Below, in pieces: positions 10,975 to 21,569 of a stretch of DNA of 64,000 nt. The notes under the pieces were generated by a model. It did no database searches, was not told the DNA's origin, and saw nothing but the letters and a program-made list of their open reading frames with translations. Numbering within the stretch: the first letter of the stretch is position 1; each line of letters opens with the position of its first letter. Source of the stretch: Sphaerulina vaccinii. Taxonomy: Eukaryota; Ascomycota; Dothideomycetes; Mycosphaerellales; Mycosphaerellaceae. Location: the NCBI GenBank assembly GCA_022570795.1, contig JAKUDP010000002.1, positions 1,736,001 to 1,800,000 on the forward strand, written 5' to 3'. Both the position numbers and the translations under genes were made by a program.

Positions 10975-12240
10975 CTAGTTCTTCCTCAGCTCATCTGCCA
11001 ACTTAGCACACTGTCTCGCCATCTCGGCCTGCTCATCAGTCTGCACAACAAGCACACGATGTCTACTCCCCTCCTGTCCGATATCTTCCACCACATCATC
11101 TCCCTTCAACTTCTCGTTCTTTCTCGCCTCAATCTCAAAGCCCAAACACTTCACCTTTTCACTTACAGCCTGTCTCAACTGCACTCCCTTCTCTCCAATT
11201 CCGCCCGCAAACACTAACGCATCAACCTTCCCTCCAAGCTTAACATAATAGGACCCAACGAAACCTAGAATCCGATCAATGAAGATATCGAAGGCAAGCT
11301 TACACTTCTCATCTCCCTCCTCAGCTTTCTGTGAGATGACACCGAAGTCCGTCGTACCCGTCAAGACCGACCAGCCAGACTTCTTGTTGAGGATGTCTTC
11401 AGCTTGGGTAATACTCATATCCTTCGTACTCGATGGACTGAGCTTCCCAGCATCGTGTGTGAAGTGGAAGATAAGCGAAGGATCCACGTCTCCCGATCGT
11501 GTAGCTCCAGGTAGACCAGCCAAAGGTGTCAAACCCATGGAGTTGTCTAGCGACTTGCCATTCTGTACAGCGCAGGCTGAAGCTCCAGAACCGAGATGCA
11601 GGGCAATGATGTTTGTGTCTTCGATAGGCTTGTTGAGGTGGGACGCCACGCTCCGCGTGATGAATTGGTAGGATATTCCGTGGAATCCATACTTTCTGAG
11701 CTTGTTGTGCTCTGCAACTTTCGGGTCGATTGCATAGGTTGTGATTTGCTTCGGTATCGTGGCGTGGTAAGCTGAGTCGAAGAAGGCAATGTTGTTGACT
11801 TTCTCGTTATTGGCGTGCACAGCTCGCACGATTGTCAGTGCGCCTGCATTGTGCAAAGGTGCCAGATCGCTCAGCTTCTCGAGGTGATGGTAGGTGTCTC
11901 TATCTATTCTTGTGGGTCGGTCGTAGTCTCCTCCGTGGACAACACGATGGCAGGCGAATTCGATATCATCTCTGTTCTTGAGCTCTGTAAGGCCAGAGTC
12001 TTCTGTGAGATATTTGATAATGAAGTTGTACGCAGATTCCTGGGAGTCGACCTCCTTAACATCTTGATCCTTGATCTTGTGGTCTCCGCGGGTGTACTTC
12101 AGTTTCGCAGGAGGTGCTGTGAGACCTGAAATCTGGATTTCCGCTAGTTGTTCGGGTTCTTTCGTTGTGGACTCGTAGGAGAAGACAGAGACTTTGACCG
12201 AGCTCGAGCCCGCGTTGATAGCGAGGATGATCTTGGGCAT
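10975..12240 (-). CDS. ackA: Acetate kinase
   Basis: Uninterrupted 421-residue frame, the family length. Signature segments are present in order: the N-terminal phosphate-binding INAGSSSVK (about 8-16), the CHRVVHGG region (about 96), HNAGAL, the FDSAYHATIP motif with the catalytic Asp, HLGSGASA (about 214) and the C-terminal VFAGGIGEKG. The enzyme interconverts acetyl phosphate plus ADP with acetate plus ATP. In fungi it is known to work with phosphoketolase (Xfp) rather than phosphotransacetylase; no such partner is in this window. A possible 5' UTR intron begins with GTAAGT at 12289 on the minus strand. Confidence 0.95.
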   Translation of the reverse strand: MPKIILAINAGSSSVKVSVFSYESTTKEPEQLAEIQISGLTAPPAKLKYTRGDHKIKDQDVKEVDSQESAYNFIIKYLTEDSGLTELKNRDDIEFACHRVVHGGDYDRPTRIDRDTYHHLEKLSDLAPLHNAGALTIVRAVHANNEKVNNIAFFDSAYHATIPKQITTYAIDPKVAEHNKLRKYGFHGISYQFITRSVASHLNKPIEDTNIIALHLGSGASACAVQNGKSLDNSMGLTPLAGLPGATRSGDVDPSLIFHFTHDAGKLSPSSTKDMSITQAEDILNKKSGWSVLTGTTDFGVISQKAEEGDEKCKLAFDIFIDRILGFVGSYYVKLGGKVDALVFAGGIGEKGVQLRQAVSEKVKCLGFEIEARKNEKLKGDDVVEDIGQEGSRHRVLVVQTDEQAEMARQCAKLADELRKN

Positions 12241-12457
12241 GATGGCGGTCTTGAAACTTGTCAGAGGTGTAAAAAGAACAAGGACTTACTATTTGTTGAG
12301 ATCGTGGCTGCTACGGCATGTTTGTTTGAGAAAGCGCGATCAGTGACGTCGAACGGCTGCGAAGCTCGCAGCCGGACAGTCCGAGAGAAAAGAGTGGGAC
12401 CATTTGAACAACAAAGACGTCGATTCTAACGTCGTCTATTCGCTTGAAGAAGGGTAT

Positions 12458-13732
12458 CTATGCATCAGTAATAAGTCGTCTTCGTCGCTTCTTCCATTCA
12501 GAAAGTCTTGCGTCTAATTCCTTTCCTGGTGTAGGAGTCTTCGCATTCGCCAGCCTCTTCAACTTAGGCGGTAGTCCAGCACCAGGATCGTTCGAAACAG
12601 GCGCTTCAGGCTGGCCAGCGGGACGTGCTGGCGTAGACGAGCTACTTCGCTTCGGCTTAATGAGAAGCAGAATGAACACTCCCACCACAATCAAGACCAG
12701 CAGCAGTATGATCTTCCGCTTCGTGCTCCGCTTCTGGTATCCTGTAGCAACCTTGAGCTCTTTCTCGGCCTCTTTCACATGCTCTGCTGTACGTTCCACA
12801 TTGTAGTCTATGCGGTCTAGCACCGTGCCTTGATCTATCACCATTGTGTTCAGCTCTTGAAACAGGTTGGACAGATCAATAACACCCTGTGCAATCTTCT
12901 CAATCTCACGTTCGCGTTGGTCGATCTGAGCATCCATGACTCCAGGCCGTCGTCGGACTTGTGCTGTCTGCAACAAGGTCGACTGAGCAGCTGAACGATC
13001 TGTTTCCGATTCCATCATGGCTGGGTCGTTGTACGGATTCTGCGCCATTGGAGTCCCAGCTCTGTCCAATGGGGTATGCATGCCGCCTAAAGAGCGCATC
13101 TTCTTCAGATATGCCGATTGCTTCTTACGGAACAGCGTGCTGACGTCTCCGACGCGGCTTGCCAAGGACATCTTCAGGTTCTTGGCCATTGTCGCGTCTG
13201 CATCTGAGACCGCTCCTGCGGACTGTTGCTGCTGCTCTTGTTGTAGTCTGTCGATCCTCCGTATGGCGTTTCGACACGTAATAAAGTCCTTGGTTATATC
13301 CTGGGTCAAGGCCTCGATATCCCTTTCCTCCTTAGCCTTGACACTCTCGTCATCAAAGCCGGGCAGCACATGCTTCGCGTGCATCTGATCCAGCCTCTTC
13401 ATCTTCCCCGTAATGTCGGACAGAGTCTGCGATACGTCGTCCTGAATGTCTAGCCATCGTGGTGGCAGAATGTCCATTTCTATCACAGCATCTCCCTCGT
13501 TGTCCAGGTTGGACATGAGTCCCTCTCGCTCGGAGTCATTTGGCGTATCAGTGAAGCGGCCATTGCTCGGTCCAATGATGCGTGATCGTTTGGCTGGGTG
13601 ATGTGTGTATGATTGGCGATATGAGATGAAGCTGTAATAGCATGAGCTGGAGGCACTCTAGACTCAATGGCCCTTGACAACTCACAGATTTGTCCGGTCG
13701 CGCCATGCTCCAAGGTTCACGGCCGTCGACAT
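12458..13732 (-). CDS. tlg2: Tlg2/syntaxin-16 family Qa-SNARE
   Basis: Two exons, 13732-13686 and 13631-12458, join over a 53-nt intron (GTGAGT...TTACAG) to give 406 residues. Exon 1 supplies the diagnostic start with WRDRTNL, continued by FISYRQSYTHHPAKR in exon 2, as in Tlg2/syntaxin-16 proteins. An N-terminal Habc-like helical region (about 75-210) precedes the SNARE core (LNTMVIDQGTVLDRIDYN, about 300) and a transmembrane segment (IILLLVLIVVGVFILLLI, about 321-340). An unusual basic, Pro-rich tail of about 60 residues follows the membrane anchor. Tlg2 acts at the trans-Golgi/endosome in fusion of endosome-derived vesicles. Without the short first exon the gene would wrongly be called at 13516. 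Confidence 0.93.
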
Positions 13733-14231
13733 TGTAGTCTCTCGTTATCACGCGCGTGCATCATGCGCAGTGGTAAGGTAGGCCTCTCAGTCTGCCTAGG
13801 CCGCCCTCATGTCGTGTCTCTCGAGTCCTTCCCTGACTGAGCTTAGGCGGCTATTTTCGATGCTTCCTTTCCAATGCTGTCCAGGTCAGAGAGAGAAGCA
13901 GGCACCAGTATCAGCGCAAAGGCCCAATGTTCGTGTGAATGTTATACGGATGTCGTCTCAGGTCATATCATATGCGAAGGTGTCGGCTCTTGTGAAGCTT
14001 GTCAATTCGGCGTTCCCGCGAGACTGGCTTGACTGGCAAACATCCCTGTACTTCTAAACTTGCCTTGCTGCTGGCTCCCACTTCAAACACAACCTGAACT
14101 GAACCACCTCGACAACATCTCATTCTCCCACGCGCCAACCAAACTTGCACCACTCTACGACATCAATCCACCCACCGCATACGAGCAACACAACCCACTC
14201 GGCAACCAAGACACATCCACATTCCCTCAAC
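13733..14231. promoter_or_regulatory. Divergent promoter region of tlg2 and calmodulin
   Basis: About 500 bp between two divergent start codons. The stretch just before the calmodulin ATG (about 14090-14230) is C/A-rich and T-poor on the plus strand, as in many highly expressed fungal 5' UTRs. No ORF, repeat or RNA gene is supported. Confidence 0.45.
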
Positions 14232-14950
14232 ATGGTACGGACAACTGCGATACCCCGCCTGTGCTCTCTTCGCCTCAGAAGATACCCACTGGTACACGCA
14301 TGTCATAGCAGTGCTGACTTGACCGTGATCGCAGGCCGACTCACTGACTGAGGAGCAAGTCTCCGAGTTTAAGGAGGCCTTCTCCCTCTTCGTACGTATC
14401 TCCTCTCCTTTCCACCAGGCAACCGCAATGGCAAAGCTGACAATGTGACACAGGACAAGGACGGCGATGGTGCGACGACGACTCTCACACCAATGCGACC
14501 TGACTAACACATTATCCAGGACAAATCACCACAAAAGAGCTCGGCACTGTCATGCGCTCCCTCGGCCAGAACCCAAGCGAATCTGAGCTGCAGGACATGA
14601 TCAACGAAGTGGACGCTGATAACAATGGCACTATCGATTTCCCGGAGTTCCTCACCATGATGGCCCGCAAGATGAAGGACACCGACTCTGAGGAGGAGAT
14701 CCGTGAGGCCTTCAAGGTCTTCGACCGCGATAACAATGGCTTCATCAGTGCGGCTGAGCTGCGACACGTCATGACCTCCATTGGCGAGAAGTTGACAGAC
14801 GATGAGGTTGACGAGATGATCCGCGAGGCTGACCAGGACGGCGACGGAAGAATTGACTGTAAGAGACACTACCCGAAGAAAGGGAGCTCTGGGGCAATGC
14901 TGACCTGACAAACAGACAATGAGTTCGTTCAATTGATGATGCAGAAGTAG
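14232..14950 (+). CDS. cam: Calmodulin
   Basis: Five exons: 14232-14234, 14335-14391, 14454-14469, 14520-14858 and 14916-14950. Introns are 100, 62, 50 and 57 nt, all GT-AG. The first exon is only the ATG, and exon 3 is 16 nt. The spliced product is 149 residues, exactly the canonical length, with four EF hands: [30 protein letters not shown] and [10 protein letters not shown], ending QLMMQK. It is the universal Ca2+ sensor that activates calcineurin, CaM kinases and other targets. An ORF caller without splicing would show only residues from the first EF hand to the fourth, which hides how complete the gene is. The intron right after the ATG is a feature I know from other ascomycete calmodulin genes. 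Confidence 0.97.
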
Positions 14951-15280
14951 TCTCTGCTTTCCGAAGCGGTCTGAGCAGCTTTGGAGTACGACACAACCTG
15001 GGAAGTCGGCGGAGCTCTAATGAGACGGAGCAGAAGACGAGGCATGACCTAGGACGGGATGAGCGCATGAGTATGATACACCTTGAGCGAGGCAGCGATC
15101 TGGCTGCTTTCTTGCATCCTGTTTCTTTTCTGCCATGTGTGATTTGGCACACCCCGACTCAACTGAGATCGCAGAGTACTGGTACTGCACCTAGGATATC
15201 TCTCATCTAGGCAATGAGCACGATTACAAAAGTCCTTGTTCTTTATCTGTCTATTGTCTAGGTCTCCCAGTGACTGTTGC
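14951..15280. other. Convergent 3' spacer
   Basis: Spacer between the stop codons of calmodulin and the convergent dehydrogenase gene. It should hold both 3' UTRs and poly(A) sites. Nothing else was recognised. Confidence 0.4.
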
Positions 15281-16451
15281 TCATGCTACACTCTTCTGCG
15301 TCTTGTATGACTTTTGTATCGCTAACTTCACAGCTTCGGTCACCTCCTTCGTGCCAGCAGTCCCGCCAAGATCACGAGTAAGAATGCCCTGCCCGCAAAC
15401 GTCCTCGACACACTCAAGCAGCCTATCTGCAGCCTCCTCCTCACCAAGCCACTTCAGCATTTCTGCTGCGGTCCAGAACGTCGCCACTGGATTAGCCACA
15501 CCCTTCCCAGTGATATCAAAAGCAGATCCATGGATTGGTTCAAACATGCTCGGATTCTTCAAAACAGTCAGCACAACTCACTACAACAAGGGGGAAGTGT
15601 AGACATACCTCTCTCGTCGGATCCAAGTTGCTCGTCGGTGCAATCCCGATGCTCCCAGCAAGCGCAGCAGCCAAATCGCTCAAGATATCCGCATGCAGAT
15701 TGGTTGCCACGATCGTATCTATAGACTGTGGCTGCAAAACCATGCGACAAGTCATAGCATCCACCAACATCTTATCCATCGTAACATCTGGGAACTCCTT
15801 GCTCACTTCCGAAGCGATTTCATCCCACATCACCATACCATTTCTCTGAGCATTAGACTTCGTCACAACAGTGATATGTTTCCTCGGACGCTTTTGTGCC
15901 GTCTCAAAAGCAAATCTCAGAAGTCTCGTCACAGCATGTCTCGTGAAGATCGAGACTTCTGTAGACGTCTCCCAAGGTAAACCTTTATGTGACCTCCCAC
16001 CTTGCCCGGCATATTCACCCTCAGAATTCTCTCTTATAATAACCCAGTCCAAATCTCCAGTGCTCGCATTTCTCAGTGGCGATTGCGTTCCCTTGAAAAT
16101 CTTCGTCGGCCGGACATTGGCATACTGTTGAAAAGGCTGACAAATTGCAAGACGTAGACCCCAGAGGGAGATATGGTCTGGGACATCTGGAGCTCCTACT
16201 GCTCCGAAGAGGATTGCATCGTGTTTCTTGAGGGATTCGAGTCCACCATCTGGGATGTATTTTCCGGTTTTCATGTAGGTTTCTGAGGACCAGTCGTAGT
16301 CTTCGAATTTGAGCTTGAAGGCTCCTGAGGCGGAGCTTAGTGCTTTGAGGACTTCGACGCCTGCTGAGATTACTTCTGGACCGATGCCGTCGGCTGGCAT
16401 GCAGGCTATGCTGTATTCGTGTGGGTCTTGGGAGATGGCGATTGGAGACAT
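15281..16451 (-). CDS. Tartrate / D-malate dehydrogenase-like decarboxylating enzyme
   Basis: Two exons, 16451-15609 and 15556-15281, with a 52-nt intron (GAG|GTATGT...GAAG|AAT), encode 372 residues. The protein belongs to the isocitrate/isopropylmalate dehydrogenase superfamily: IACMPADGIGPEV near the N-terminus, the substrate loop ENSEGEYAGQGGR, the metal-binding region VDAMTCRMV and NLHADILSDLAAAL, and the NAD site FEPIHGSAFDITGKGVANP. The GEYAGQGGR loop and overall length fit the tartrate dehydrogenase/D-malate decarboxylase group rather than IPMDH or ICDH. It should oxidise a 2-hydroxy dicarboxylate with NAD. I take the Met at 16451 because the in-frame extension upstream to 16667 shows no family similarity. 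Confidence 0.88.
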
Positions 16452-16837
16452 GGTGTGGACGGTATCGATCGATTGGAAATAGTTTGAAGTGATGATTGTG
16501 AGCCGATATAGTGTTTCGATAGCTTGATATATGTCTTTGACGTGGTTGTTATAGATGGTGGTGGATGGCGGCAAAAGTGAAGCTGCTCCTCCGAACTGGC
16601 TGAGCTTTGCGGCTAATATTTTAGCCCAGTACAGACCTTGCCCACAATGCTTGCAAGCACATGGCACGAGCCCACAATGTGGTGGAGTGCAATGCTCGAG
16701 CCAGCTGGGAAATTCTGCACAAGGGCGACAATGCAGTAGGAATAGTTCAATGGATTGTGTCGAAACGCGTTGACTAGCATATCGGCATGGAGACTTTAGA
16801 TATGTCCACTATATAAGAACATAGCGCCTTGTATGGC
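16452..16837. other. Intergenic spacer, nothing recognised
   Basis: Upstream region of the dehydrogenase gene and 3' flank of the cyclase gene, both on the minus strand. No independent feature was recognised. Confidence 0.35.
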
Positions 16838-17961
16838 CTAGAAGATAGCCAGAGCATTTGGTGGAGACCCTATGCTGCCAGGTACGTTCAATGGCACACT
16901 TGTGAGCAAGAAGCTGTAGCGGTTGAGCTTAGCACAGGTCTCTGACAACGCCTTCAAATCCCACAACTCGCCAATACTCATACCGAACAGGCCCAAGAAG
17001 ATCTGATGCAAGACCAGCCCGGATACCGGGACCTCCTCGCCATTGACAACAGATGGGATGTGCTCGAATGCGATCATGTCGCCTGCCACAGCTGCGAAAT
17101 GTTTGTTCCAGAACCATTTCGCGGCCTCCTCCGTACCCGTCACACCACAAACGCGATGAGATCCCATGAGCTCGGCTTGCTTTTCGCCTGAGATACCAGT
17201 CAAGCCTTCAGTGAAGCCAGAGCGGATGATGATAACGTCGCCGTGCTTGAACTCCACACCTTGCTTCTTGGCAACGATCTCGATATCGTCGATTGAGATC
17301 TTGTCATCCGTGAAAGGGTTGAATGCTCGTCCAGTCTCGTCTGCGTACTTCTTAAAGTCGATGAAGACACCACGAGCTACCATGCCTCCTCGATCGTGCC
17401 AGTGATTGAGAGTTGGAATTCTCTTCTCCTTGTCTTCGTTGCCATACTCTTGCGTAAGCTCTTCCACGCTGGTCTTACAACCATTATAGCCTGACTGGCT
17501 TGGTTGGTGGTGAAAGTGTACCAAAGAGTCCCACTGGCTAGAGCATTGGGTGTTGAACTCGATTTCGTCGTCGTAGCCATGGGCCGCGAGTGGAGTGTCC
17601 ACGAACGACATGACTTTGTGAACAAGGCCCTTTCTCATAAAGCCCGGAGTCTTGATCGCGCCAATGGGCCAATTAAGTGAAACATGAATTCCTTCCTTGG
17701 CTTCAGCGTAGGCAGCCTTGACCACATCCTGAGTGAGGAGGTTCAATGTGCCATAGATGTCTTTGCCATAGATGTCCTTGCCGCCATCTTTGCGGAACTT
17801 GTCCCATACGCCCCATGCGCTGAACATGTATTAGCGGATTTGTGGTCACGTTGGATAGTCTCGTCTAATTACCAGCCCTTTGGCATGCCCTCAACAGCTG
17901 GCAGATCATCATAGTCTGGGATCGTGTTCATTCCCAATGCTGATTTTACTGCGTCAACCAT
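16838..17961 (-). CDS. Putative cyclase family protein (PF04199-like metal hydrolase)
   Basis: Two exons, 17961-17873 and 17819-16838, with a 53-nt intron (CTG|GTAATT...TTCAG|CGC), encode 356 residues. Exon 1 gives MVDAVKSALGMN through MPKGC, and exon 2 continues AWGVWDKFRKDGGKD. The NLLT motif and QWDSLVHFHHQ mark the metal-binding region of the cyclase/kynurenine-formamidase-like fold; in the family the usual form is HxGTHxDxPxH. RSGFTEGL and AGDMIAFEHIPS follow. Family members hydrolyse formamides or cyclic compounds; in fungi most remain uncharacterised, so I give no substrate. A short duplication, KDIYGKDIYG, occurs at the start of exon 2. Confidence 0.82.
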
Positions 17962-18474
17962 TTTCGCTGCTGTACTGGATCGTTATGCTGTAGTGTTATT
18001 TCTGAGTAGGTCTGGGAAGCGCTTCGTGAGGATAGATGTCCCGGTCACGCAAGAGTGACCTAAGCTCTTAAAGCTCTCCATACTCGTAGTCCTCTGACCT
18101 AGCTGTCATGAGCGGGGTTCAGACGAGGAGGAAGAGGGTCTCCGGCAGAATGGCAAGGCGTTATCCACGGCACCAGAGAAATGATGCTGCCAAAAAGCAG
18201 GTTGGAGATTTTGAAGCACTGGCAGAGCCGCCTGATACATATGTCAGGGAGCAGACCTTGATGGCGTGCGGCCGACAGTGTTGGACCGTGCAACACTGTG
18301 CTGATGTGCGTCTGGAAAGTAAGTTAGAGTTTCGCTCAGAGTTCAAGCAAGGTTTCTTCACAACCGCGCGCCAAGAGTGCATTGACCTCCTTCACGTGCG
18401 ATTTCCAACGAGATGATATACAAGCACAACACCAAGATCATGCACATTCAAGACACATCTTCCATCTCACCAAC
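17962..18474. promoter_or_regulatory. Divergent promoter region (cyclase / P5C reductase)
   Basis: Just over 500 bp between two divergent start codons. An open frame runs into the reductase gene from 18382, but the region before 18475 shows no family similarity and is most simply 5' UTR. No other feature was recognised. Confidence 0.4.
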
Positions 18475-19455
18475 ATGACAGACAACCTGGACTGGATTCT
18501 CAAGTCTGCTCTGGCGACGCAAGACAGCGCACATCAGTCCTGGCTCAGAACGAAGCCAGAACTTCGACCAAAAGATGGAGGACTCACAATGGCCGTCCTG
18601 GGTTGTGGGACGACGGGCACGGCAGTCTTAGGCGGGCTTTTAGAGTCTCTACAGTCGGAAGAGACTAATTCAAAGACCTCAGTTGAGCGACTGCCTTCGC
18701 GCCTGCCGTCAAGATTCAATGCTTGTGTTCGCAGCTCTCATAGCGCAAAGAGAGTGCAGAGCGAACTGGACAGATACAATGCGAATCTGCGCGTATTCGA
18801 GAACGACAATGTGTCCGCCGTGAAAGAGGCAGACGTCATACTGTTAGCCTGCGAGCCTCATGCCGTAGATGAAGTGCTTGGTGCAAATGGCATGAAGCAA
18901 GCATTGGAAGGTAAGCTTCTCATAAGCATCCTAGGCGGCGTGTCACAGAACCGGTTACACCAGGTCACACATTCAAGATGCACGATAGTGCGTGCCATGC
19001 CCAATACCGCGGCAGCTGTACGAGAGTCCATGACCGTGATTGTGACTAGCAATCCACCGTTGCCCGAGGAAACAACAGACCTGGTCGCGTGGATCTTCAC
19101 AAGAATTGGCAAGGTTGTTTACCTACCAGAATCGAATATTGATGCCGGAACTGCTCTGTGTGGTGCCGGTCCTGCCTTTTGTGCCTTGATGGCTGAGTCA
19201 ATGGCTGCTGGAGCAATCAGGATGGGCATACCTCGTGAAGAGGCTTACACCATGGTTGCACAAGTCATGCGAGGTACTTCTGGTTTGCTTCAGCAAGGTG
19301 AGCATCCCGCCCTGCTTCGAGACAAGGTTTGTACACCTGGTGGTGGGACAGTCGCTGGTCTGCAGGTGCTAGAAGAGGGCGCTGTCAGAGGTACGATATC
19401 AAAGGCTGTTGGAGCAGCCGCCAATGCCGCTGGTCAACTTGGAAGGAGAGCATGA
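18475..19455 (+). CDS. Pyrroline-5-carboxylate reductase
   Basis: Intronless 326-residue frame starting at the ATG in ACCAACATGACA. The N-terminal Rossmann motif AVLGCGTTGTAVLGGL (about 40-55) binds NAD(P)H. The central VILLACEPHAVDEVL and LLISILGGV segments and the C-terminal dimerisation signature, including CGAGPAFCALMAESMAAGAIRMG and VCTPGGGTVAGL, are all intact. It performs the last step of proline synthesis, reducing 1-pyrroline-5-carboxylate. Length is at the upper end of the family because of a roughly 35-residue N-terminal extension without obvious targeting character. It is convergent with the tautomerase gene at 89 bp. Confidence 0.93.
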   Translation: MTDNLDWILKSALATQDSAHQSWLRTKPELRPKDGGLTMAVLGCGTTGTAVLGGLLESLQSEETNSKTSVERLPSRLPSRFNACVRSSHSAKRVQSELDRYNANLRVFENDNVSAVKEADVILLACEPHAVDEVLGANGMKQALEGKLLISILGGVSQNRLHQVTHSRCTIVRAMPNTAAAVRESMTVIVTSNPPLPEETTDLVAWIFTRIGKVVYLPESNIDAGTALCGAGPAFCALMAESMAAGAIRMGIPREEAYTMVAQVMRGTSGLLQQGEHPALLRDKVCTPGGGTVAGLQVLEEGAVRGTISKAVGAAANAAGQLGRRA

Positions 19456-19544
19456 GTATCTCGTCAAATCAAGCAAGGCACTTGGAGAGGAGCCGGAGCA
19501 TGCCTTCTCGCTCTATCAAGATCTATCAAGACATCTAGTCCACA

Positions 19545-19990
19545 CTACAAATCCCCAGTCAAGAACTGTGCCCTTCCATTGCCAAAACTCCAGTCCTCCT
19601 TCTCATTCCTACTAACAGTAACGATCAAATCGTTGCCATCCAGCCCGCATTCTGCTTTCAATCGATCAGCCAAAGCTGCGTACAAAGTCTGCTTCGTCTT
19701 CGCATCTCGCCCCTGCTGGAAGATCTGGATGAAGACAAGCTTGTCTGTCCGCTTTAGACCTAAGTTTGTGTCTTCGCAAATGAGCTCGCCTTCATCGTGT
19801 TGGGTAATGATCTGCATCGAGACAATCAGAACATGGTACTTAAGCGTTGATTTCCTCTTCTCACCTGATATCTGTCCTTGGGAGGAGCGTTGAAATGGGC
19901 AAGTGAACATTGCTGAACAACATCTGCTAGCTTGCGAATTTCTTCCTTGCTGCGAACACCTCGGAACATATGAATCTGGAAGTAAGGCAT
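19545..19990 (-). CDS. Tautomerase superfamily protein
   Basis: Two exons, 19990-19865 and 19811-19545, joined over a 53-nt intron (CAG|GTGAGA...TGCAG|ATC), encode 130 residues. The mature N-terminus would be Pro-Tyr after Met removal (MPYFQIHMFRG); an N-terminal proline is the catalytic base of tautomerases. The segment DRYQIITQHDEGEL, spanning the splice junction, followed by FIQIFQQGRDAKTKQTLYAAL resembles the double-length Tautomerase_2 group rather than short 4-oxalocrotonate tautomerase. The natural substrate is unknown. Confidence 0.8.
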
Positions 19991-20213
19991 CTTGACTGTG
20001 AATCTGACTGTAGTAGGCGAATTGTTGTAAGGGATAGGATAAGAAGACGTGCCCAGAAAAGAATATATGTTAAGATACCACTGTACCAGCAGCCTACACG
20101 GCATCCAATGAAGTCATCTTGGCTCGACAGTCGAAGCTTAAAGCTTGCCGTTCACAGGATCTTGTGAGCGATGAGGTTTGCTTCAACGTGCTGATAAGAG
20201 TACTATTGCTGGC

Positions 20214-20844
20214 CTACTTGATATCCTTGCTTTGTACGATAGTTGCAAAGAAATCGGCTAGCTCGTGCATAACCATCTTCGTGACCTCAGCACCGGATGC
20301 GCCTGGAATGTCGCGGTCGCCAACACCATCTTCGACGATCAGGACATCGTACCCTAGACGAGCAGCATCGCGAGCTGTTGTAGAGACGCAGACGTGTGCC
20401 TATTGAGTCGTTAGTCCACAGAGGATTCAATCATGTACCTCCCTGCACGCTCACCATATATCCCGTCAACACGACCTTCTTGCCTCCAGTCCCTCGCAGA
20501 TAGTCATGCAGTGTCGTGTCCGCGAAGGAGGAAGGGTGGATCTTCTCAATGACCTTCTCGCCGTCCTTTGGCGTCAACTCATCAAACTCCTTTGCGAGAT
20601 TCGTGCCAGGTGTAAAGATCGGAGTCCCTTCAGGCACGTTATGAACAACGTGCACAATTTGACCTCCAGCTGCTCTGTACTTCTCCAATAGACTCGCGAT
20701 GACCTTTCGTGTGCCTGGTGCATCAGTCACCTTGAGAGCTCCCTCGGCGTACTCGTTCTGGGCATCGATGATTATGAGGGTCGAGTCGCTGGGCGACGCG
20801 GTCGAGGGAGGTGCCCCCATCATCTGTCGCGCGGATTGTGCCAT
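20214..20844 (-). CDS. Isochorismatase-like cysteine hydrolase
   Basis: Two exons, 20844-20455 and 20399-20214, with a 55-nt intron (ATG|GTGAGC...ATAG|GCA), encode 191 residues. The fold signature runs LIIIDAQNEY (catalytic Asp, about 27), KIHPSSFADT (Lys), then VVLTGYM directly joined by splicing to AHVCVSTTARDA, which carries the nucleophilic Cys. Exon 2 is therefore essential; the unspliced frame stops before the active site. Members hydrolyse amides or vinyl ethers (nicotinamidase, ureidoglycolate-related, isochorismatase). Substrate not inferable. Confidence 0.85.
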
Positions 20845-21399
20845 TGTCGCTGAGAGTCGGAGGATGTTGGAAACTTGATCAGTAGTTTAATTCTTTCGGT
20901 AATGAAGATACACTGCTCTTTGGCAACTGGAAGATCTCGAGGCTTTCCATGAGCTCTCTTTGTACCTGAGCTGATCTGGCTTTCCCCCGCCTCACAGCCC
21001 ACCTATTTTATGAGCTAGCAAGACGCCTAGAAGGCTCATCTTTGCTGCTTGGAAATGCATCCATCTGTCCATCGTGCTGCATTTATCCTTCCGCTGTGTG
21101 TGGAGTGTAGACAGTCAAGTCATCGCGTCGAGCGAAAGCTGCTGACGCACGTCCAAGCTAAGACTAAAAGTGGGACTTCTTCGGCATCAAGCGATGCCAT
21201 CTCACACTCGTTCATGTCTACAACCGCATATTCGACCAGCGACAAGGCCGATGCCTTGACCGTCCTCTCTTTGACTAAACTGACGTCTCGCTGGATCTAG
21301 CTCCAGGTTCCGATGGCCAACCCATAGGCCAAGCTCGGCCCAGAATCTTGAAGAGTCATATACGGTGGATTAGTATTTTTCACCAATCACATCACTCTT
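20845..21399. other. Intergenic spacer upstream of the tRNA gene
   Basis: 5' flank of the hydrolase gene and of the tRNA-Trp gene. A short open frame at 21049-21300 has no recognisable features. Nothing else is supported. Confidence 0.35.
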
Positions 21400-21408
21400 G
21401 GACCTGTG

Positions 21409-21462
21409 GTAAGCTTTGACCTGATTCTCTCAGAACTCGGACTCGAGCTAACAAATCCATAG
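21409..21462 (+). other. Spliceosomal-like intron in the tRNA D-arm junction (54 nt)
   Basis: It begins GTAAGC, has the branch-site-like GCTAAC at 21447-21452 and ends CATAG, with branch A to AG spacing of 11 nt. Its removal joins nucleotides 8-9 (TG) of the tRNA to the D stem (GCGC). Length and signals match introns of neighbouring protein genes. Whether the spliceosome removes it is inference. Confidence 0.8.
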
Positions 21463-21489
21463 GCGCAGCGGTAGCGCGTCTGATTCCAG

Positions 21490-21502
21490 TTTAATGTGGA
21501 CA
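21490..21502 (+). other. Canonical tRNA anticodon-loop intron (13 nt)
   Basis: It lies directly 3' of position 37, where nuclear tRNA introns are always found, and contains TGG complementary to the CCA anticodon. It is expected to be cut by the tRNA splicing endonuclease. Confidence 0.75.
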
Positions 21503-21518
21503 TCCAGAAGGTCATCCG

Positions 21519-21569
21519 GTATGTCGAACTTCACTCATACAACTGTTGCAATGTACTAACGAGTATTAG
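21519..21569 (+). other. Spliceosomal-like intron in the tRNA T-arm (51 nt)
   Basis: It begins GTATGT, holds a perfect TACTAAC branch site at 21554-21560 and ends TATTAG. It separates the 5' half of the T stem (ATCCG) from the T loop (TTCAAAT). Because the acceptor ends in G, the genomic junction still reads GTTCAAATC, a good Pol III B box. Confidence 0.82.

Noticed and set aside
14504..14932. 142-codon minus-strand ORF opposite calmodulin
   Set aside because: It is the mirror of the strongly coding calmodulin exon 4 and has no family features.
16452..16667. In-frame N-terminal extension of the tartrate dehydrogenase-like gene
   Set aside because: The 72 extra residues contain no family similarity and the Met at 16451 fits the family start.
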